From Burkholderia sp. PAMC 26561 (GTDB taxonomy: Bacteria > Pseudomonadota > Gammaproteobacteria > Burkholderiales > Burkholderiaceae): a stretch of DNA of 64,000 bases. Of this stretch, positions 25,908-35,185 are shown one piece after another. The stretch is taken from NCBI RefSeq assembly GCF_001557535.2, contig NZ_CP014315.1, forward strand, positions 1,116,001-1,180,000. Reading direction: 5' to 3'. How positions within the stretch are numbered: the first letter of the stretch is position 1; every line of letters begins with the position of its first letter. The position numbers and the translations under genes were made by a program. The notes beneath the pieces were generated by a model that ran no database searches, was not told the origin of the DNA, and worked only from the letters and a program-made list of their open reading frames with translations.

Positions 25908-27185
25908 ATGACGCAACAGCGGCCTCGTTGGGTACTCATCACTTTGTTATTCGTCGGCGGGATGATCAGTTACCTCGACCGTGCGGCTTTATCGATCACT
26001 GCGCCGCTGATTTCCAGGGATCTGCATCTGGATCCGGCGCAACTCGGCGTTGTCTTCAGCAGCTTCTTCGTCGGCTATGCATTGTTCTGCTTCGTGGGCG
26101 GCTACGCGTCGGATCGATTTGGTCCGAAGGCAGTATTGAGCGTTTCCATGCTGGTCTGGTCGCTCTTTTGCGGCCTCACGGCGGGCGTGTTCAGCATCGC
26201 GAGCCTGCTGGTCGTGCGCGTGATCTTTGGCATGGGCGAAGGCCCGTACTGCGCGAACATCAACAAACTCGTTTCGAACTGGTTTGCGCGCAAGGATCAG
26301 GCGACAGCCATTGGCGTCGCCAATTCGGGCCAGTCGTTCGGCGCAGCGCTTGCTGGGCCGATTGTCGGCTTTATCGCCGTGAGCGCGGGATGGCGGACAT
26401 CGTTTGTCGTGATCGCGTCGGTTGGCGTGCTGTGGGTCATCGCGTGGATGGTGTGGGCGAAAGACAAGCCCGATGTCGCGCCCGAATCCGGCCTCGACGC
26501 GCGTCAGGAACGCGCCGAAGTCCAGCATGGCCCGGCCGGCGAAACGGGTCCGCTGCTGAGCTATATCCTGCGCCCCGGCATCCTCGCGACGGCCTTCGCA
26601 TTCTTTGGCTACGCGTACATCCTGTACTTCTTTCTTTCGTGGTTCCCCAGCTACCTGACGATGGCGCATCACCTCAGCATCCAGAAGATGTCGGTGGTGA
26701 CCGTGATCCCGTGGCTGGTCGGAACGACCGGACTGGTGGCGGGCGGCTTCGTGTGCGACTGGATCTACAAGAAGACGGGCCGGGCGATCTTCGCGCGCAA
26801 ACTCGTGCTGATCACAAGCCTGGCTGCGGGCGCGGTGTGCATCGCGGCGACGGGCGCCGTCACCGACCTGACGTCCGCTGTCACGCTCATGGCTGTGGCG
26901 GTCTTCTTCATGTATGCATCGTTCAACACGTACTTCGCGATCATCCTCGATACCGTCGAGAAGAACCGCGTCGGTGCGGTAAGCGGCTTCGTGCATCTGA
27001 TTGCGAATCTGGCGGGCATCGTGGCTCCAGCCGCGACCGGGTTTCTAGTGCAATGGTCGGGCAACTTCAAGAGCGCGTTCCTGCTGACCGGCTTGATTGC
27101 AGCACTCGGCGCGATATCCGTGGCGATTTTCGTGCGCTCGCCCAAGGAACAATTGTCATTCGAAGCTGAACCGGCGCGAAGCTGA
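25908..27185 (+). CDS. MFS transporter, anion:cation symporter type
   Basis: A 425-aa 12-helix MFS permease with YLDRAALSITAP in helix 1 and GGYASDRFGPKAV after helix 2, as in sugar-acid and aromatic-acid symporters. The ATG at 25908 has CTGGAG upstream; an in-frame Met 35 codons earlier overlaps the leader and lacks a site. It opens an operon with a hydroxyacid oxidase, so a 2-hydroxy acid is a reasonable cargo (inference). Confidence 0.9.
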   Translation: MTQQRPRWVLITLLFVGGMISYLDRAALSITAPLISRDLHLDPAQLGVVFSSFFVGYALFCFVGGYASDRFGPKAVLSVSMLVWSLFCGLTAGVFSIASLLVVRVIFGMGEGPYCANINKLVSNWFARKDQATAIGVANSGQSFGAALAGPIVGFIAVSAGWRTSFVVIASVGVLWVIAWMVWAKDKPDVAPESGLDARQERAEVQHGPAGETGPLLSYILRPGILATAFAFFGYAYILYFFLSWFPSYLTMAHHLSIQKMSVVTVIPWLVGTTGLVAGGFVCDWIYKKTGRAIFARKLVLITSLAAGAVCIAATGAVTDLTSAVTLMAVAVFFMYASFNTYFAIILDTVEKNRVGAVSGFVHLIANLAGIVAPAATGFLVQWSGNFKSAFLLTGLIAALGAISVAIFVRSPKEQLSFEAEPARS

Positions 27186-27217
27186 AGCAGCAGACGTCAC
27201 TTTCACGGACACTCAAG

Positions 27218-28426
27218 ATGACTTATTTCGCGACTGTCGAAGAACTGCGGATCGAGGCGAAACGGCGCGTGCCGAAGATGTTCTACGACTATGTCGATGC
27301 CGGTTCGTGGACCGAATCCACGTATCGCGCGAATTCCGACGATTTCGCCAAGTTGCATTTTCGCCAGCGCGTGGCGGTGGACTTCAGTCACCGCAACCTC
27401 GCCACGACGATGGCAGGCACGCCTGTCACCATGCCCGTGGCGCTGGCGCCGACCGGCCTGACCGGCATGCAGCACGCCGACGGCGAGATCCTCGCGGCGC
27501 GTGCGGCAGAGCGCTTCGGCGTGCCGTTCACGTTATCGACCATGAGTATCTGCTCTATCGAAGATGTTGCCGGCGCGACCACGCAGCCGTTCTGGTTCCA
27601 GCTCTACATGATGCGGGACCGCGGGTTTATCGCGAGCCTGATCAAACGTGCAGAGGCAGCCGGATGTTCCGCGCTCGTGCTGACGCTCGATCTGCAGATA
27701 CAGGGGCAACGTCACAAGGACCGCAAGAACGGTTTGTCGGCGCCGCCGAAACTTACGCCACGCAATCTCGTGAACATGATGAGCCGTCCGCGATGGTGCG
27801 CCGGCATGCTGGGTACAACGCGGAGGACCTTCGGCAACATCGTAGGACACGCGCCCGGTGTGACGGGTATTGCTTCCATGGCTGACTGGGCCACCGATCA
27901 GTTCGATGCAACCCTCACATGGAAGGACGTGGAATGGGTGCGGCGCCTGTGGAAAGGCAAGCTGATCGTGAAGGGCATCCTCGATCCTGAAGATGCCTTG
28001 ATGGCCGCGCGCTGCGGCGCCGACGCACTGGTGGTATCGAATCATGGAGGACGTCAGCTCGACGGAGCGTTATCGACGATTTGCGCATTGCCTCATATTG
28101 CCGATGCCGTTCGCGGCGAGATGGAAGTCCACATGGATGGCGGCATCCGCTCAGGCCAGGATGTGCTGAAGGCGCTCGCGTGCGGCGCAAGCGCGGTGTA
28201 CATAGGCCGGGCTTTCCTGTATGGACTCGGCGCGCAAGGGGAAGCGGGCGTGACGCGCTGCCTCGAGATCATTCGCAGCGAACTGGACCTGACCATGGCG
28301 CTGTGCGGTATCACGGACGTGCGCAGGGTCGACTGCCGCGCGCTGACATCGGGCGGCCACTTGCATGCGCCGGCGACCGCCGCGCAACCTCAGACGGAGC
28401 GCCTCGCAGCCGTCCAGGCGGCGTGA
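27218..28426 (+). CDS. FMN-dependent alpha-hydroxy-acid oxidase/dehydrogenase
   Basis: A 402-aa TIM-barrel flavoenzyme. Recognisable parts are PKMFYDYVDAGSWTE, PVALAPTGLTGMQHADGE, WFQLYMMRDR, KGI-DPEDA and the active-site SNHGGRQLDGA with the catalytic His. It oxidises 2-hydroxy acids such as lactate, mandelate or glycolate to 2-oxo acids. It lies 32 bp after the transporter and 29 bp before the dioxygenase, in one transcript. Exact substrate unknown. Confidence 0.9.
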   Translation: MTYFATVEELRIEAKRRVPKMFYDYVDAGSWTESTYRANSDDFAKLHFRQRVAVDFSHRNLATTMAGTPVTMPVALAPTGLTGMQHADGEILAARAAERFGVPFTLSTMSICSIEDVAGATTQPFWFQLYMMRDRGFIASLIKRAEAAGCSALVLTLDLQIQGQRHKDRKNGLSAPPKLTPRNLVNMMSRPRWCAGMLGTTRRTFGNIVGHAPGVTGIASMADWATDQFDATLTWKDVEWVRRLWKGKLIVKGILDPEDALMAARCGADALVVSNHGGRQLDGALSTICALPHIADAVRGEMEVHMDGGIRSGQDVLKALACGASAVYIGRAFLYGLGAQGEAGVTRCLEIIRSELDLTMALCGITDVRRVDCRALTSGGHLHAPATAAQPQTERLAAVQAA

Positions 28427-28455
28427 GCACTCAAAGCTGTAACCGGAGACGATAC

Positions 28456-29280
28456 ATGTTGAAAGCACTCACCGCAGAGCAGGTCCAGCACTTAAAGGAC
28501 TTCGGGTACGTTGCGCCGGTACGCGTGATGTCCGTGGCGCAGGCGTTAGAACTGCGCGAACGTCTGGAAGACTTCGAGCATGGCAACGACAAGCTGCGCA
28601 AGAAAGCGCTGAACGTGAAGAGCCACTTGCTGTTTTCGTGGCTGAACGACCTTGTCAGGAAACGTGAGGTCGTCGACGCCATCGACGATCTCTACGGCGA
28701 AAACCTGCTGTGCTGGGCAAGCAGTTTCTTCATCAAGGACGCGCGCGATCCGGCCTTCGTCTCATGGCATCAGGATTCGACATACTGGGGGCTTTCGAAG
28801 CCGGACGTGGTGACGGCCTGGGTGGCGTTATCGGAAAGCAATAAAGCGAACGGCGCCATGCAGGTCATTCCCGGGACGCATCTGCTCGACCAGATTCCCC
28901 ATCGAGATACGTTCTCCGAACATAACCTGCTGACGCGCGGGCAGGAAGTCGCGGTGGACGTGGATCAGGCGCAGGCGGTATCGATCGAACTGGAGCCCGG
29001 CGAGATGTCGCTGCACCACGTCCGGATCGTGCACGGCTCGCCGCCGAACGCTTCCGACAAACGCCGCATTGGTTATGCGATCCGCTACATTCCGACTTAT
29101 GTCCGCCAACTCGAAGGCGATGACAGCGCGACGCTCGTGCGTGGTGTCGACACGTTCAATACCTTCGAGCACGAACCACGGCCAACGGTCGATCTCGAAC
29201 CCGAGTTCGTCGCACTGCATCAACAGATCGGCGAGCGCAACCAGCAGATCCTCTACAAGGGCGCGGCGCAGCGTCGCTGA
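28456..29280 (+). CDS. Phytanoyl-CoA dioxygenase (PhyH) family protein
   Basis: A 274-aa Fe(II)/2-oxoglutarate oxygenase-like protein. The facial triad is visible as H-x-D in WHQDSTYW and a distal His in HHVRIVHGSPPN, followed by RRIGYAIRYIP, which supplies the 2-oxoglutarate-binding Arg. The ATG at 28456 follows AACCGGAGAC; the longer frame upstream overlaps the oxidase gene. It probably hydroxylates an organic acid or amine in the pathway encoded by this operon. Confidence 0.87.
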   Translation: MLKALTAEQVQHLKDFGYVAPVRVMSVAQALELRERLEDFEHGNDKLRKKALNVKSHLLFSWLNDLVRKREVVDAIDDLYGENLLCWASSFFIKDARDPAFVSWHQDSTYWGLSKPDVVTAWVALSESNKANGAMQVIPGTHLLDQIPHRDTFSEHNLLTRGQEVAVDVDQAQAVSIELEPGEMSLHHVRIVHGSPPNASDKRRIGYAIRYIPTYVRQLEGDDSATLVRGVDTFNTFEHEPRPTVDLEPEFVALHQQIGERNQQILYKGAAQRR

Positions 29281-29292
29281 ACTTACGAGCCT

Positions 29293-30390
29293 ATGAATTT
29301 CGCCGCAGCAGTATTGACCGGGACCGGCCGGCCGTTGAGCATCGAACGCCTGACACTGGGTGCGCTCGCCGATAACGATGTCGTAGTCAACGTGCGCGCC
29401 ACCAGTCTTTGCCACACGGACCTCGAAGCGGTACGCGGCGACCTTGGCGTGCCTGTTCCGTTCGTGCCCGGCCACGAAGCGGCGGGCGTCGTGCAGTGGG
29501 TAGGGAAGGCGGTGACGAATCTCGCGGTGGGTGACCACGTGATTACATCGTGGAATCCGCATTGCAACGGCTGCTTCTATTGCATGAGGCAGCAATCGAT
29601 ACTCTGCCAGCAGTATCGTGACCGGGCGCCGTTGGCATGGCATTTCGATGGCCGGCCGCGCCTTTTTCTCGGTGACCAGCCCGTTCATCAGCTCATGTAC
29701 TCGGGAAGCTTCGCGGAGTTGTGCGTGGTGACGGAGGACTGCGCGGTGCCGATATCGAAGGAGATGCCGTTCGACCGCGCGTGCCTGATCGGATGCGGCG
29801 TGATGACGGGCGTGGGCGCTGTGCTGAACGTGGCCAAGGTCGAAGCCGGGAGTTCCGTCTGCGTGATCGGATGCGGGTCAGTCGGGTTATCGGCCATACA
29901 GGGCGCGAGGCTTGCCGGCGCGGAAAAAATCATTGCCGTTGACCGCGATTTTGGCAAGCTGAAGATCGCAACGGTATTTGGCGCAACGCATACCTTGCTT
30001 GCCAACGAGCATCTCAACAACGCGCTTGCCGAATTGACATCGGGCCGAGGCGCCGATTATGTGTTCGAGGCTGCGGGCAATCCGGCCGCGTTCCAGGCGA
30101 GTCTGGAACTCGTGCGCGTCGGCGGCAACGTGGTCTGGCTCGGCAAATTGCCCGCGCAGGAAAACCTTTCCTTGCGCTGGGGAACGTTGATGGGCGAGAA
30201 GCGCATCGTGCGTGCAAGTTACGGCGGCGCGGTGCCCGAACGCGATTTCCCCATGCTGGTCGATGCGTATTTCAAAGGAACCTTGCTGCTCGACGAATAC
30301 ATCACGGACCGCCTCAAACTCGCCGATATCAACACGGGACTGGACCGGCTCGCGCGTGGTATCGACATCCGTTCCGTCATCGAGTTCTGA
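29293..30390 (+). CDS. Zinc-dependent alcohol dehydrogenase (MDR superfamily)
   Basis: A 365-aa medium-chain dehydrogenase. Catalytic zinc ligands are Cys in SLCHTDLE, His in PGHEAAG and Cys in IGCGVMTG. The structural zinc loop is CNGCFYCMRQQSILC. The NAD-binding motif is VIGCGSVGLSAIQGA. It oxidises a primary alcohol or reduces an aldehyde. It starts 12 bp after the dioxygenase stop, so the two products are likely used in the same pathway. Confidence 0.92.
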   Translation: MNFAAAVLTGTGRPLSIERLTLGALADNDVVVNVRATSLCHTDLEAVRGDLGVPVPFVPGHEAAGVVQWVGKAVTNLAVGDHVITSWNPHCNGCFYCMRQQSILCQQYRDRAPLAWHFDGRPRLFLGDQPVHQLMYSGSFAELCVVTEDCAVPISKEMPFDRACLIGCGVMTGVGAVLNVAKVEAGSSVCVIGCGSVGLSAIQGARLAGAEKIIAVDRDFGKLKIATVFGATHTLLANEHLNNALAELTSGRGADYVFEAAGNPAAFQASLELVRVGGNVVWLGKLPAQENLSLRWGTLMGEKRIVRASYGGAVPERDFPMLVDAYFKGTLLLDEYITDRLKLADINTGLDRLARGIDIRSVIEF

Positions 30391-30392
30391 AC

Positions 30393-31391
30393 ATGCCTCA
30401 TCCTCCAATGCAACCCGGATGGATCGAATCGGCGCATCACATGTGCGCGCTCGGAGCGTTCGGGCTGGAATCGGGCGAGTGCATCGATGACCTGGAACTC
30501 TCGTACGTCGTTCATGGCGATCTTGCCGATACATCGCGGCCGGTCGTGCTCGGCCTCTGCGCGATCGGCAGTACGCATCACCGGCTCGATTTCCTGATTG
30601 GACGCGAGCATGCATTCGATCCCGCGCAAGTCACGGTTGTGGTGATCGATGCAATTGGCAATGGCTTGTCGAGTTCTCCGTCCAACTCGCAGACACAACC
30701 CGGCCGCCAGTTCCCTCGCTTTACCATCCGCGATATGGTCCAAAGCCAGATGGCGTTGCTCGAACACCTCGGCGTACGTAACTTGGAAAGTGTGGTGGGC
30801 GCGTCCATGGGCGGCATGCAGGCGTTGCAATGGGGCGTTTCCTATCCGCGCTTCATGCGCAGCATCGTCGCGCTCACGCCGATGGCGAAGACCGCACCGT
30901 GGGCCGCTGCGATGAACCACGCTGCACGCTTATGCCTTGAAACAGGAAACGGCGGCATGGAAGCATGGATCGCGATCATGCATATCTTCGCGATGCGCAC
31001 GCCGGAACGTTTCGCCCGGGACGTTCCAGATGCGGCCAGCGTTCCTGACTGGATAAGCCAACGCGCAGCCTGGTGGGGCGCGCAGCAAAGCGATCCGCTG
31101 GACTGGATCTATCAATCTTGGGCGTACGACGCGCACGATGTGGGTACGACTCCGGGATTCACCGGCGATACGGAACGCGCGCTGCAATCCATCCACGCGC
31201 GGACGATGATCGGCGCACCCGGACTGGATCTGTACAACCCGGTTGAAGCCGCGGAATGGGCGGCGAGGGTGATTCCCGACTGTAGGTTCCTGCGGTTGCC
31301 ATCGACGAGCGGACACTTGGCGGCCACCGACGCCGACCCGCAATCGGCAGAATTCATCAATCGCGAGATCGGACGTTTCCTCGCGACGTAA
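30393..31391 (+). CDS. Alpha/beta hydrolase of the homoserine O-acetyltransferase (MetX) family
   Basis: A 332-aa MetX-like protein. The nucleophile elbow is VVGASMGGMQALQWG, the hallmark of the family, and a C-terminal His lies in STSGHLAATDAD. It is shorter than a true MetX and starts 2 bp after the alcohol dehydrogenase stop. In catabolic operons such proteins are often hydrolases or acyltransferases rather than methionine enzymes. Function here is open. Confidence 0.82.
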   Translation: MPHPPMQPGWIESAHHMCALGAFGLESGECIDDLELSYVVHGDLADTSRPVVLGLCAIGSTHHRLDFLIGREHAFDPAQVTVVVIDAIGNGLSSSPSNSQTQPGRQFPRFTIRDMVQSQMALLEHLGVRNLESVVGASMGGMQALQWGVSYPRFMRSIVALTPMAKTAPWAAAMNHAARLCLETGNGGMEAWIAIMHIFAMRTPERFARDVPDAASVPDWISQRAAWWGAQQSDPLDWIYQSWAYDAHDVGTTPGFTGDTERALQSIHARTMIGAPGLDLYNPVEAAEWAARVIPDCRFLRLPSTSGHLAATDADPQSAEFINREIGRFLAT

Positions 31392-31473
31392 CCACGCGTG
31401 CCGTGTTGCTCCCGCCGGCGCAGTGATGCGCTAGAGTAACGCTTGATCTTCCGACCGCGCGTCACGACCCACT

Positions 31474-32472
31474 ATGAGTTCCTTAATCGTCACACCAGAG
31501 GCCGAGCCGTCCGCCGAAGCCAGCGCTTCGATTCATCGGCGCGTCTATCTTCTGTTGAGAGAGATGATCGAGTCCGGGCGCATCCTGCCGGGTGAAAAAC
31601 TGCTGGAAGCGCAAGTGGCGAAATCTTTCAGCATCAGCCGGTCGCCCGCGCGCTCGGCGTTGGCCGCGCTGTGCGCCGACAAACTCGTGACAGAGAACGA
31701 AGGGCGCGGTTATCTCGTAGCCGGTGGACCGGAGGGCTGTCCCGATGGCCGCTCCGCCACCCTCGACAAACTCGAACTGACCAGCACGCCGCAATGGGAG
31801 CGAATGTACGCGGCTGTGGAGCGGGAACTGTGCACGCGCGTGTTGTTTGGTTCCGTGCGCATCACGGAAGAGCGCCTCGCGCAGCATTTCAACGTGAGCC
31901 GTACCGTCGCACGCGATGTGATGGCGCGCATGCACAGCGTGGGCGCGTTATCGAAGGATCGCATTGGCCACTGGGTTGCCGAACGCGTGACGGCCGAGCG
32001 CATCGGGCATTTGTTTGAAATGCGGCGGCTGCTCGAACCGACTGCTTTGATGCACGCGGCCCCCTTTGTAAGCCGTGAAAAGCTGGAGATCATGCGCGAG
32101 CGTCTGGAGGCTGAAATAGCGCGTGGCGGCTCGGATATGGACACGGCGGAAACGGATCTGCATATCGATCTGCTTTCGCATTGTCCGAATCGCGAGATCG
32201 TCCAGGCGCTCTCGCGCACGCATGTGCTGTTCGTGCCGACGCGTTATCTTGCGGACCCTTACTTGAGCATACCGGGCGAGCTTATCGACAACGCGTTTGC
32301 CGAGCACCTGCGCATAATCGATGCGCTCCTTGCAAACAAGCCGGCGCGCGCTGCAAAGGAACTGCAAAAGCATCTGGACGAAGCCGATACCCGCTGGATG
32401 CTGCGTTTCGATCTCGTCAGCCGCCTTGAACAGCCGGAACTGCCGTCTTATCTGAGCGCGATTGTTTCGTGA
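31474..32472 (+). CDS. GntR/FCD regulator with two tandem winged-helix domains
   Basis: A 332-aa regulator. Residues 20-85 form one GntR winged helix (EAQVAKSFSISRSPARSALA, wing ending GRGYLVA). Residues 108-172 form a second (EERLAQHFNVSRTVARDVMA, ending IGHWVAE). An FCD-like helical domain follows. Standard GntR proteins have only one DNA-binding domain and about 230 aa. The gene follows the MFS-oxidase-dioxygenase operon by 83 bp on the same strand. The regulator at 44672 has the same architecture, so the doubling is a family trait. Confidence 0.85.
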   Translation: MSSLIVTPEAEPSAEASASIHRRVYLLLREMIESGRILPGEKLLEAQVAKSFSISRSPARSALAALCADKLVTENEGRGYLVAGGPEGCPDGRSATLDKLELTSTPQWERMYAAVERELCTRVLFGSVRITEERLAQHFNVSRTVARDVMARMHSVGALSKDRIGHWVAERVTAERIGHLFEMRRLLEPTALMHAAPFVSREKLEIMRERLEAEIARGGSDMDTAETDLHIDLLSHCPNREIVQALSRTHVLFVPTRYLADPYLSIPGELIDNAFAEHLRIIDALLANKPARAAKELQKHLDEADTRWMLRFDLVSRLEQPELPSYLSAIVS

Positions 32473-32685
32473 AGCTGGTACGGACCGCGCTGTTGTTTCT
32501 GCAAATTCGGCCCCATATGGGTAAGCTCTTGCGATGTCGCGTGCGCAATGACCGCGCCCCAAATTTCAACACTTACGCCAGCCGATAAACTGTTCCGCCA
32601 GCGATTTGTCGTGGCAGGATAACGGGATCGTTGCTACGACCATCCGGCGTTCATTGTAAAAAGTGCAAGTATGGAAACAGGTGAT

Positions 32686-33033
32686 ATGAGCCTCCTTCCC
32701 GAGGCGCACGCTGAATTACTGTGTTATGTCGTCGCCACGGCAGCGGCGACGTACGCGCTCACGAGCGACTGGCGCGTGGATCATGTCGTGATCGCATGCC
32801 GGTCATGGCTTTCGAGCAACCGCCTCCATTTACCGTGGCTCGACCGTGTTCGCCTTGGGCAGCTCGCGTTGCAAATTGCACAACGCGATCTGATCGGCGT
32901 CGGCATTGCGTTGAAACGCGCCGATGTGCAGGGCCTTTTCACCGGCGACATGAAACTGAACCCGGCAAGTACCGTTGTTCAGCGGATGTTGCAGGTGTGC
33001 CGCCATGCGCTGGAGGATCATCGGTTTGCCTGA
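32686..33033 (+). CDS. Hypothetical protein, 115 aa
   Basis: An unrecognised small protein without signal peptide or membrane segment: Leu/Ala-rich helices, SDWRVDHVVIACRSWLSSNRL in the middle and MLQVCRHALEDHRFA at the end. The ATG at 32686 is preferred because AGGTGAT precedes it; another ATG 15 bp upstream is possible. It is convergent with the old yellow enzyme gene. Codon composition resembles its neighbours, so I consider it real. Confidence 0.5.
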   Translation: MSLLPEAHAELLCYVVATAAATYALTSDWRVDHVVIACRSWLSSNRLHLPWLDRVRLGQLALQIAQRDLIGVGIALKRADVQGLFTGDMKLNPASTVVQRMLQVCRHALEDHRFA

Positions 33034-33079
33034 ACGCGGACCGGCCGTCATGCGCCGGCCCAGCGAGGGCATCGAACTG

Positions 33080-34177
33080 TTAGCTGACCGCGTAACGCTC
33101 CAGCCAGTGCGCGTAGGGCGCCGGCAGCGTCCAGGCCGCACGTTCGATCCCCAGTTTCTTCGCCGCGTAGTACGGCCAGTGCGGATTGGCCAGATGCGCG
33201 CGGCCTACCATCACGAGGTCGAGCTGGTTGTCGCGAACGGTGCCATCGGCGAGTTCGGGGGTATCGATTCCCCACGCCGATGCAACCGGAATCTGCGCTT
33301 CACGGCGTACCCGCTCGGCGACAGGCGCAAGGAACGCCGGCGCCCACGGAATGTTCGCGGTCGGCGTGGAAAACCCAACGCTCACGCTCAATAGATCCAG
33401 ACCACCACGCTTGAAATTGCGGGCCAGTTCGATGGACTCTGCAAGCGTCTTTTCATCACGTCCGTCATATTCGATCACGCCGAAACGCGCCGTCAGCGGC
33501 AGATGCTGGGGCCACACTTCGCGCACCGCGGCAAGCGTTTCCAGCAGGAAGCGGCTGCGGTTTTCAAGGCTGCCACCGTAAGCGTCATCGCGCTGGTTCG
33601 AATGCGTCGAGAAGAAACTCTGGCCCAGATAGCCGTGCGCGAAGTGCAGTTCCAGCCACTCAAAGCCTGCATCACGAGCGCGCTTTGCAGCGGCCACGAA
33701 ATCCTGGCGCACGCGCGCGATATCGTCGAGCGTCATGGCTTTCGGCACCTTGGACAAGCCGCCGCCAAACGCAACCGCCGACGGCGCGATCGTCGCCCAG
33801 CCGCGTGGATCGCTTTCCGCGATATGGTCGTCGCCTTCCCACGGACGGTTGGCGCTCGCCTTGCGGCCCGCGTGACCGATCTGGATGCCGGGCACGGCGC
33901 CTGCCGCCTTGATGGACGCCACCACCGGCACGAAAGCTTGCGCCTGTTCGTCGTTCCAAAGTCCCGTGCAGCCCGGCGTAATGCGGCCTTCCGGCGACAC
34001 CGCCGTCGCTTCCACGATCACGAGCCCGGCGCCCCCACGCGCAAGCGCAGCCAGATGCACGCGATGCCAGGCGTTGATCAGCCCGTCGTCGGCCATGTAC
34101 TGGCACATTGGCGGAACACCGATGCGGTTGCGAAGGGAAACGTCTTTCAGCTTGAACGGCTCAAACAATGTCGGCAT
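33080..34177 (-). CDS. NADH:flavin oxidoreductase, old yellow enzyme (YqjM/XenA type)
   Basis: A 365-aa FMN ene-reductase. The N terminus PTLFEPFKLKDVSLRNRIGVPPMCQYMADDG is typical of the thermophilic-like class, with IQIGHAGRKAS supplying the paired His region and FAHGYLGQSFFSTHSNQRDDAYGG following. It reduces activated C=C bonds and electrophilic xenobiotics with NAD(P)H. The ATG at 34177 is chosen at the conserved start; the longer frame runs into the divergent arsR gene. Probably repressed by that ArsR protein. Confidence 0.9.
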   Translation of the reverse strand: MPTLFEPFKLKDVSLRNRIGVPPMCQYMADDGLINAWHRVHLAALARGGAGLVIVEATAVSPEGRITPGCTGLWNDEQAQAFVPVVASIKAAGAVPGIQIGHAGRKASANRPWEGDDHIAESDPRGWATIAPSAVAFGGGLSKVPKAMTLDDIARVRQDFVAAAKRARDAGFEWLELHFAHGYLGQSFFSTHSNQRDDAYGGSLENRSRFLLETLAAVREVWPQHLPLTARFGVIEYDGRDEKTLAESIELARNFKRGGLDLLSVSVGFSTPTANIPWAPAFLAPVAERVRREAQIPVASAWGIDTPELADGTVRDNQLDLVMVGRAHLANPHWPYYAAKKLGIERAAWTLPAPYAHWLERYAVS

Positions 34178-34202
34178 CTGCGAGGCTCCAAAAAATGCGC
34201 TG

Positions 34203-34227
34203 TTTCGATAGTTCGATAAAAATCGAA
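34203..34227. promoter_or_regulatory. TTCGAT repeats, candidate ArsR operator
   Basis: TTCGAT occurs at about 34204-34209 and again at 34212-34217, the latter forming TTCGAT-AAAA-ATCGAA with 34222-34227. The site is between the divergent old yellow enzyme and arsR starts, 26 bp from the former. Confidence 0.55.
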
Positions 34228-34264
34228 TAACCGGAGTATCGCAGAATCCTTTACCATTTGCTTT

Positions 34265-34582
34265 ATGCGCAACTATAACCATCCCGCCCCCAAGGACTTC
34301 GCCCTCGAGCGGATTTTCAATGCTCTCAGTGACCCGGTGCGTCTGGACATCGTGCGGCATCTGGCGCGCGTCACCGAGGCCACGTGCGGCGAACTGGACG
34401 GCGGCCGCCCGAAGTCGAGCATGTCGCATCACTTCAGGATCTTGCGCGACGCGGGTCTCGTGCAGACGCGCGTGGCTGGCACGGTTCACCAGAATACGTT
34501 GCGGCTCGATGAACTGGAAAGCCGGTTCCCTGGCCTGATGAAGGCCATTCTGGAACACTTGCTGGTGGAGGAGATGGCCTAA
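34265..34582 (+). CDS. ArsR family transcriptional regulator
   Basis: A 105-aa winged-helix repressor: RIFNALSDPVRLDIVRHLARV, then KSSMSHHFRILRDAGLVQTRVAGTVHQNTLRLDEL. Cys appears only once (TCGEL), so the usual metal-binding CxC of arsenic sensors is absent; it probably senses an organic electrophile or redox state. It is divergent from the ene-reductase gene and is likely its repressor. Confidence 0.88.
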   Translation: MRNYNHPAPKDFALERIFNALSDPVRLDIVRHLARVTEATCGELDGGRPKSSMSHHFRILRDAGLVQTRVAGTVHQNTLRLDELESRFPGLMKAILEHLLVEEMA

Positions 34583-34640
34583 GGGCGTCGCGCAGATTCA
34601 GATCATGCTGCGCGAGGGAGCGCAGTATCGGAAAATATGA

Positions 34641-35129
34641 TCAGTCATCCTTACCACGCTGAAATGCCTTTACGATTTCAGCCTTGTGCGCGTGGTAGAA
34701 CGCCATGTTCTCGGCGCTGGGGATCTTGGCTTTATCGACGTATTTCGCCTGCTTTGGATCGGCGAGCATTTCGTCTGTCATCTGCACGCGCATCAGGACG
34801 ATCGCGCCGAGCGCGGCCTGACGCGGAGTCAGGCCGTGTCTGTCGAGCGCGGCCTTGCTCGCGGGCGTCTTTGCAATCGACGCGCTCATTGCATCGATCG
34901 ACGACAGCATCGCCGTGGCCTTTTTCGGATCATTTTCTTCGGCCCGCGCGCCGCCTTCAGCGGCGGCTGCTTCGAAGCGCTTGAGGAAGTCGTCAGTGAG
35001 CGTGAAGTTTTGAACCTCTTTCTGATCCGCGGGCGTGAGTGCGCGGGCGGGAAGGGAGGTTGCGAGCGCCACTGCAGGGAACACAATGACGCTCGCAAGC
35101 TTCAACAACCGTTTGATACGGCTTTTCAT
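34641..35129 (-). CDS. Exported hypothetical protein, 162 aa
   Basis: A protein with a signal peptide (LLKLASVIVFPAVALATSLPARA) and a helical, Lys/Ala-rich mature part containing LTPADQKEVQNFTLTDDFLKRF and MTDEMLADPKQAKYVDKAKIPSAENMAFYHAH in register with helix repeats. I do not recognise a named domain. The ATG at 35129 begins directly before the signal sequence. It lies 56 bp downstream of the CsgG-like lipoprotein on the same strand. Confidence 0.7.
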   Translation of the reverse strand: MKSRIKRLLKLASVIVFPAVALATSLPARALTPADQKEVQNFTLTDDFLKRFEAAAAEGGARAEENDPKKATAMLSSIDAMSASIAKTPASKAALDRHGLTPRQAALGAIVLMRVQMTDEMLADPKQAKYVDKAKIPSAENMAFYHAHKAEIVKAFQRGKDD

Positions 35130-35185
35130 CACAACGCTCCTCTCAGGCATGCCGGCACGGCCGTCTCCGGCAATTCAGTTGATCT

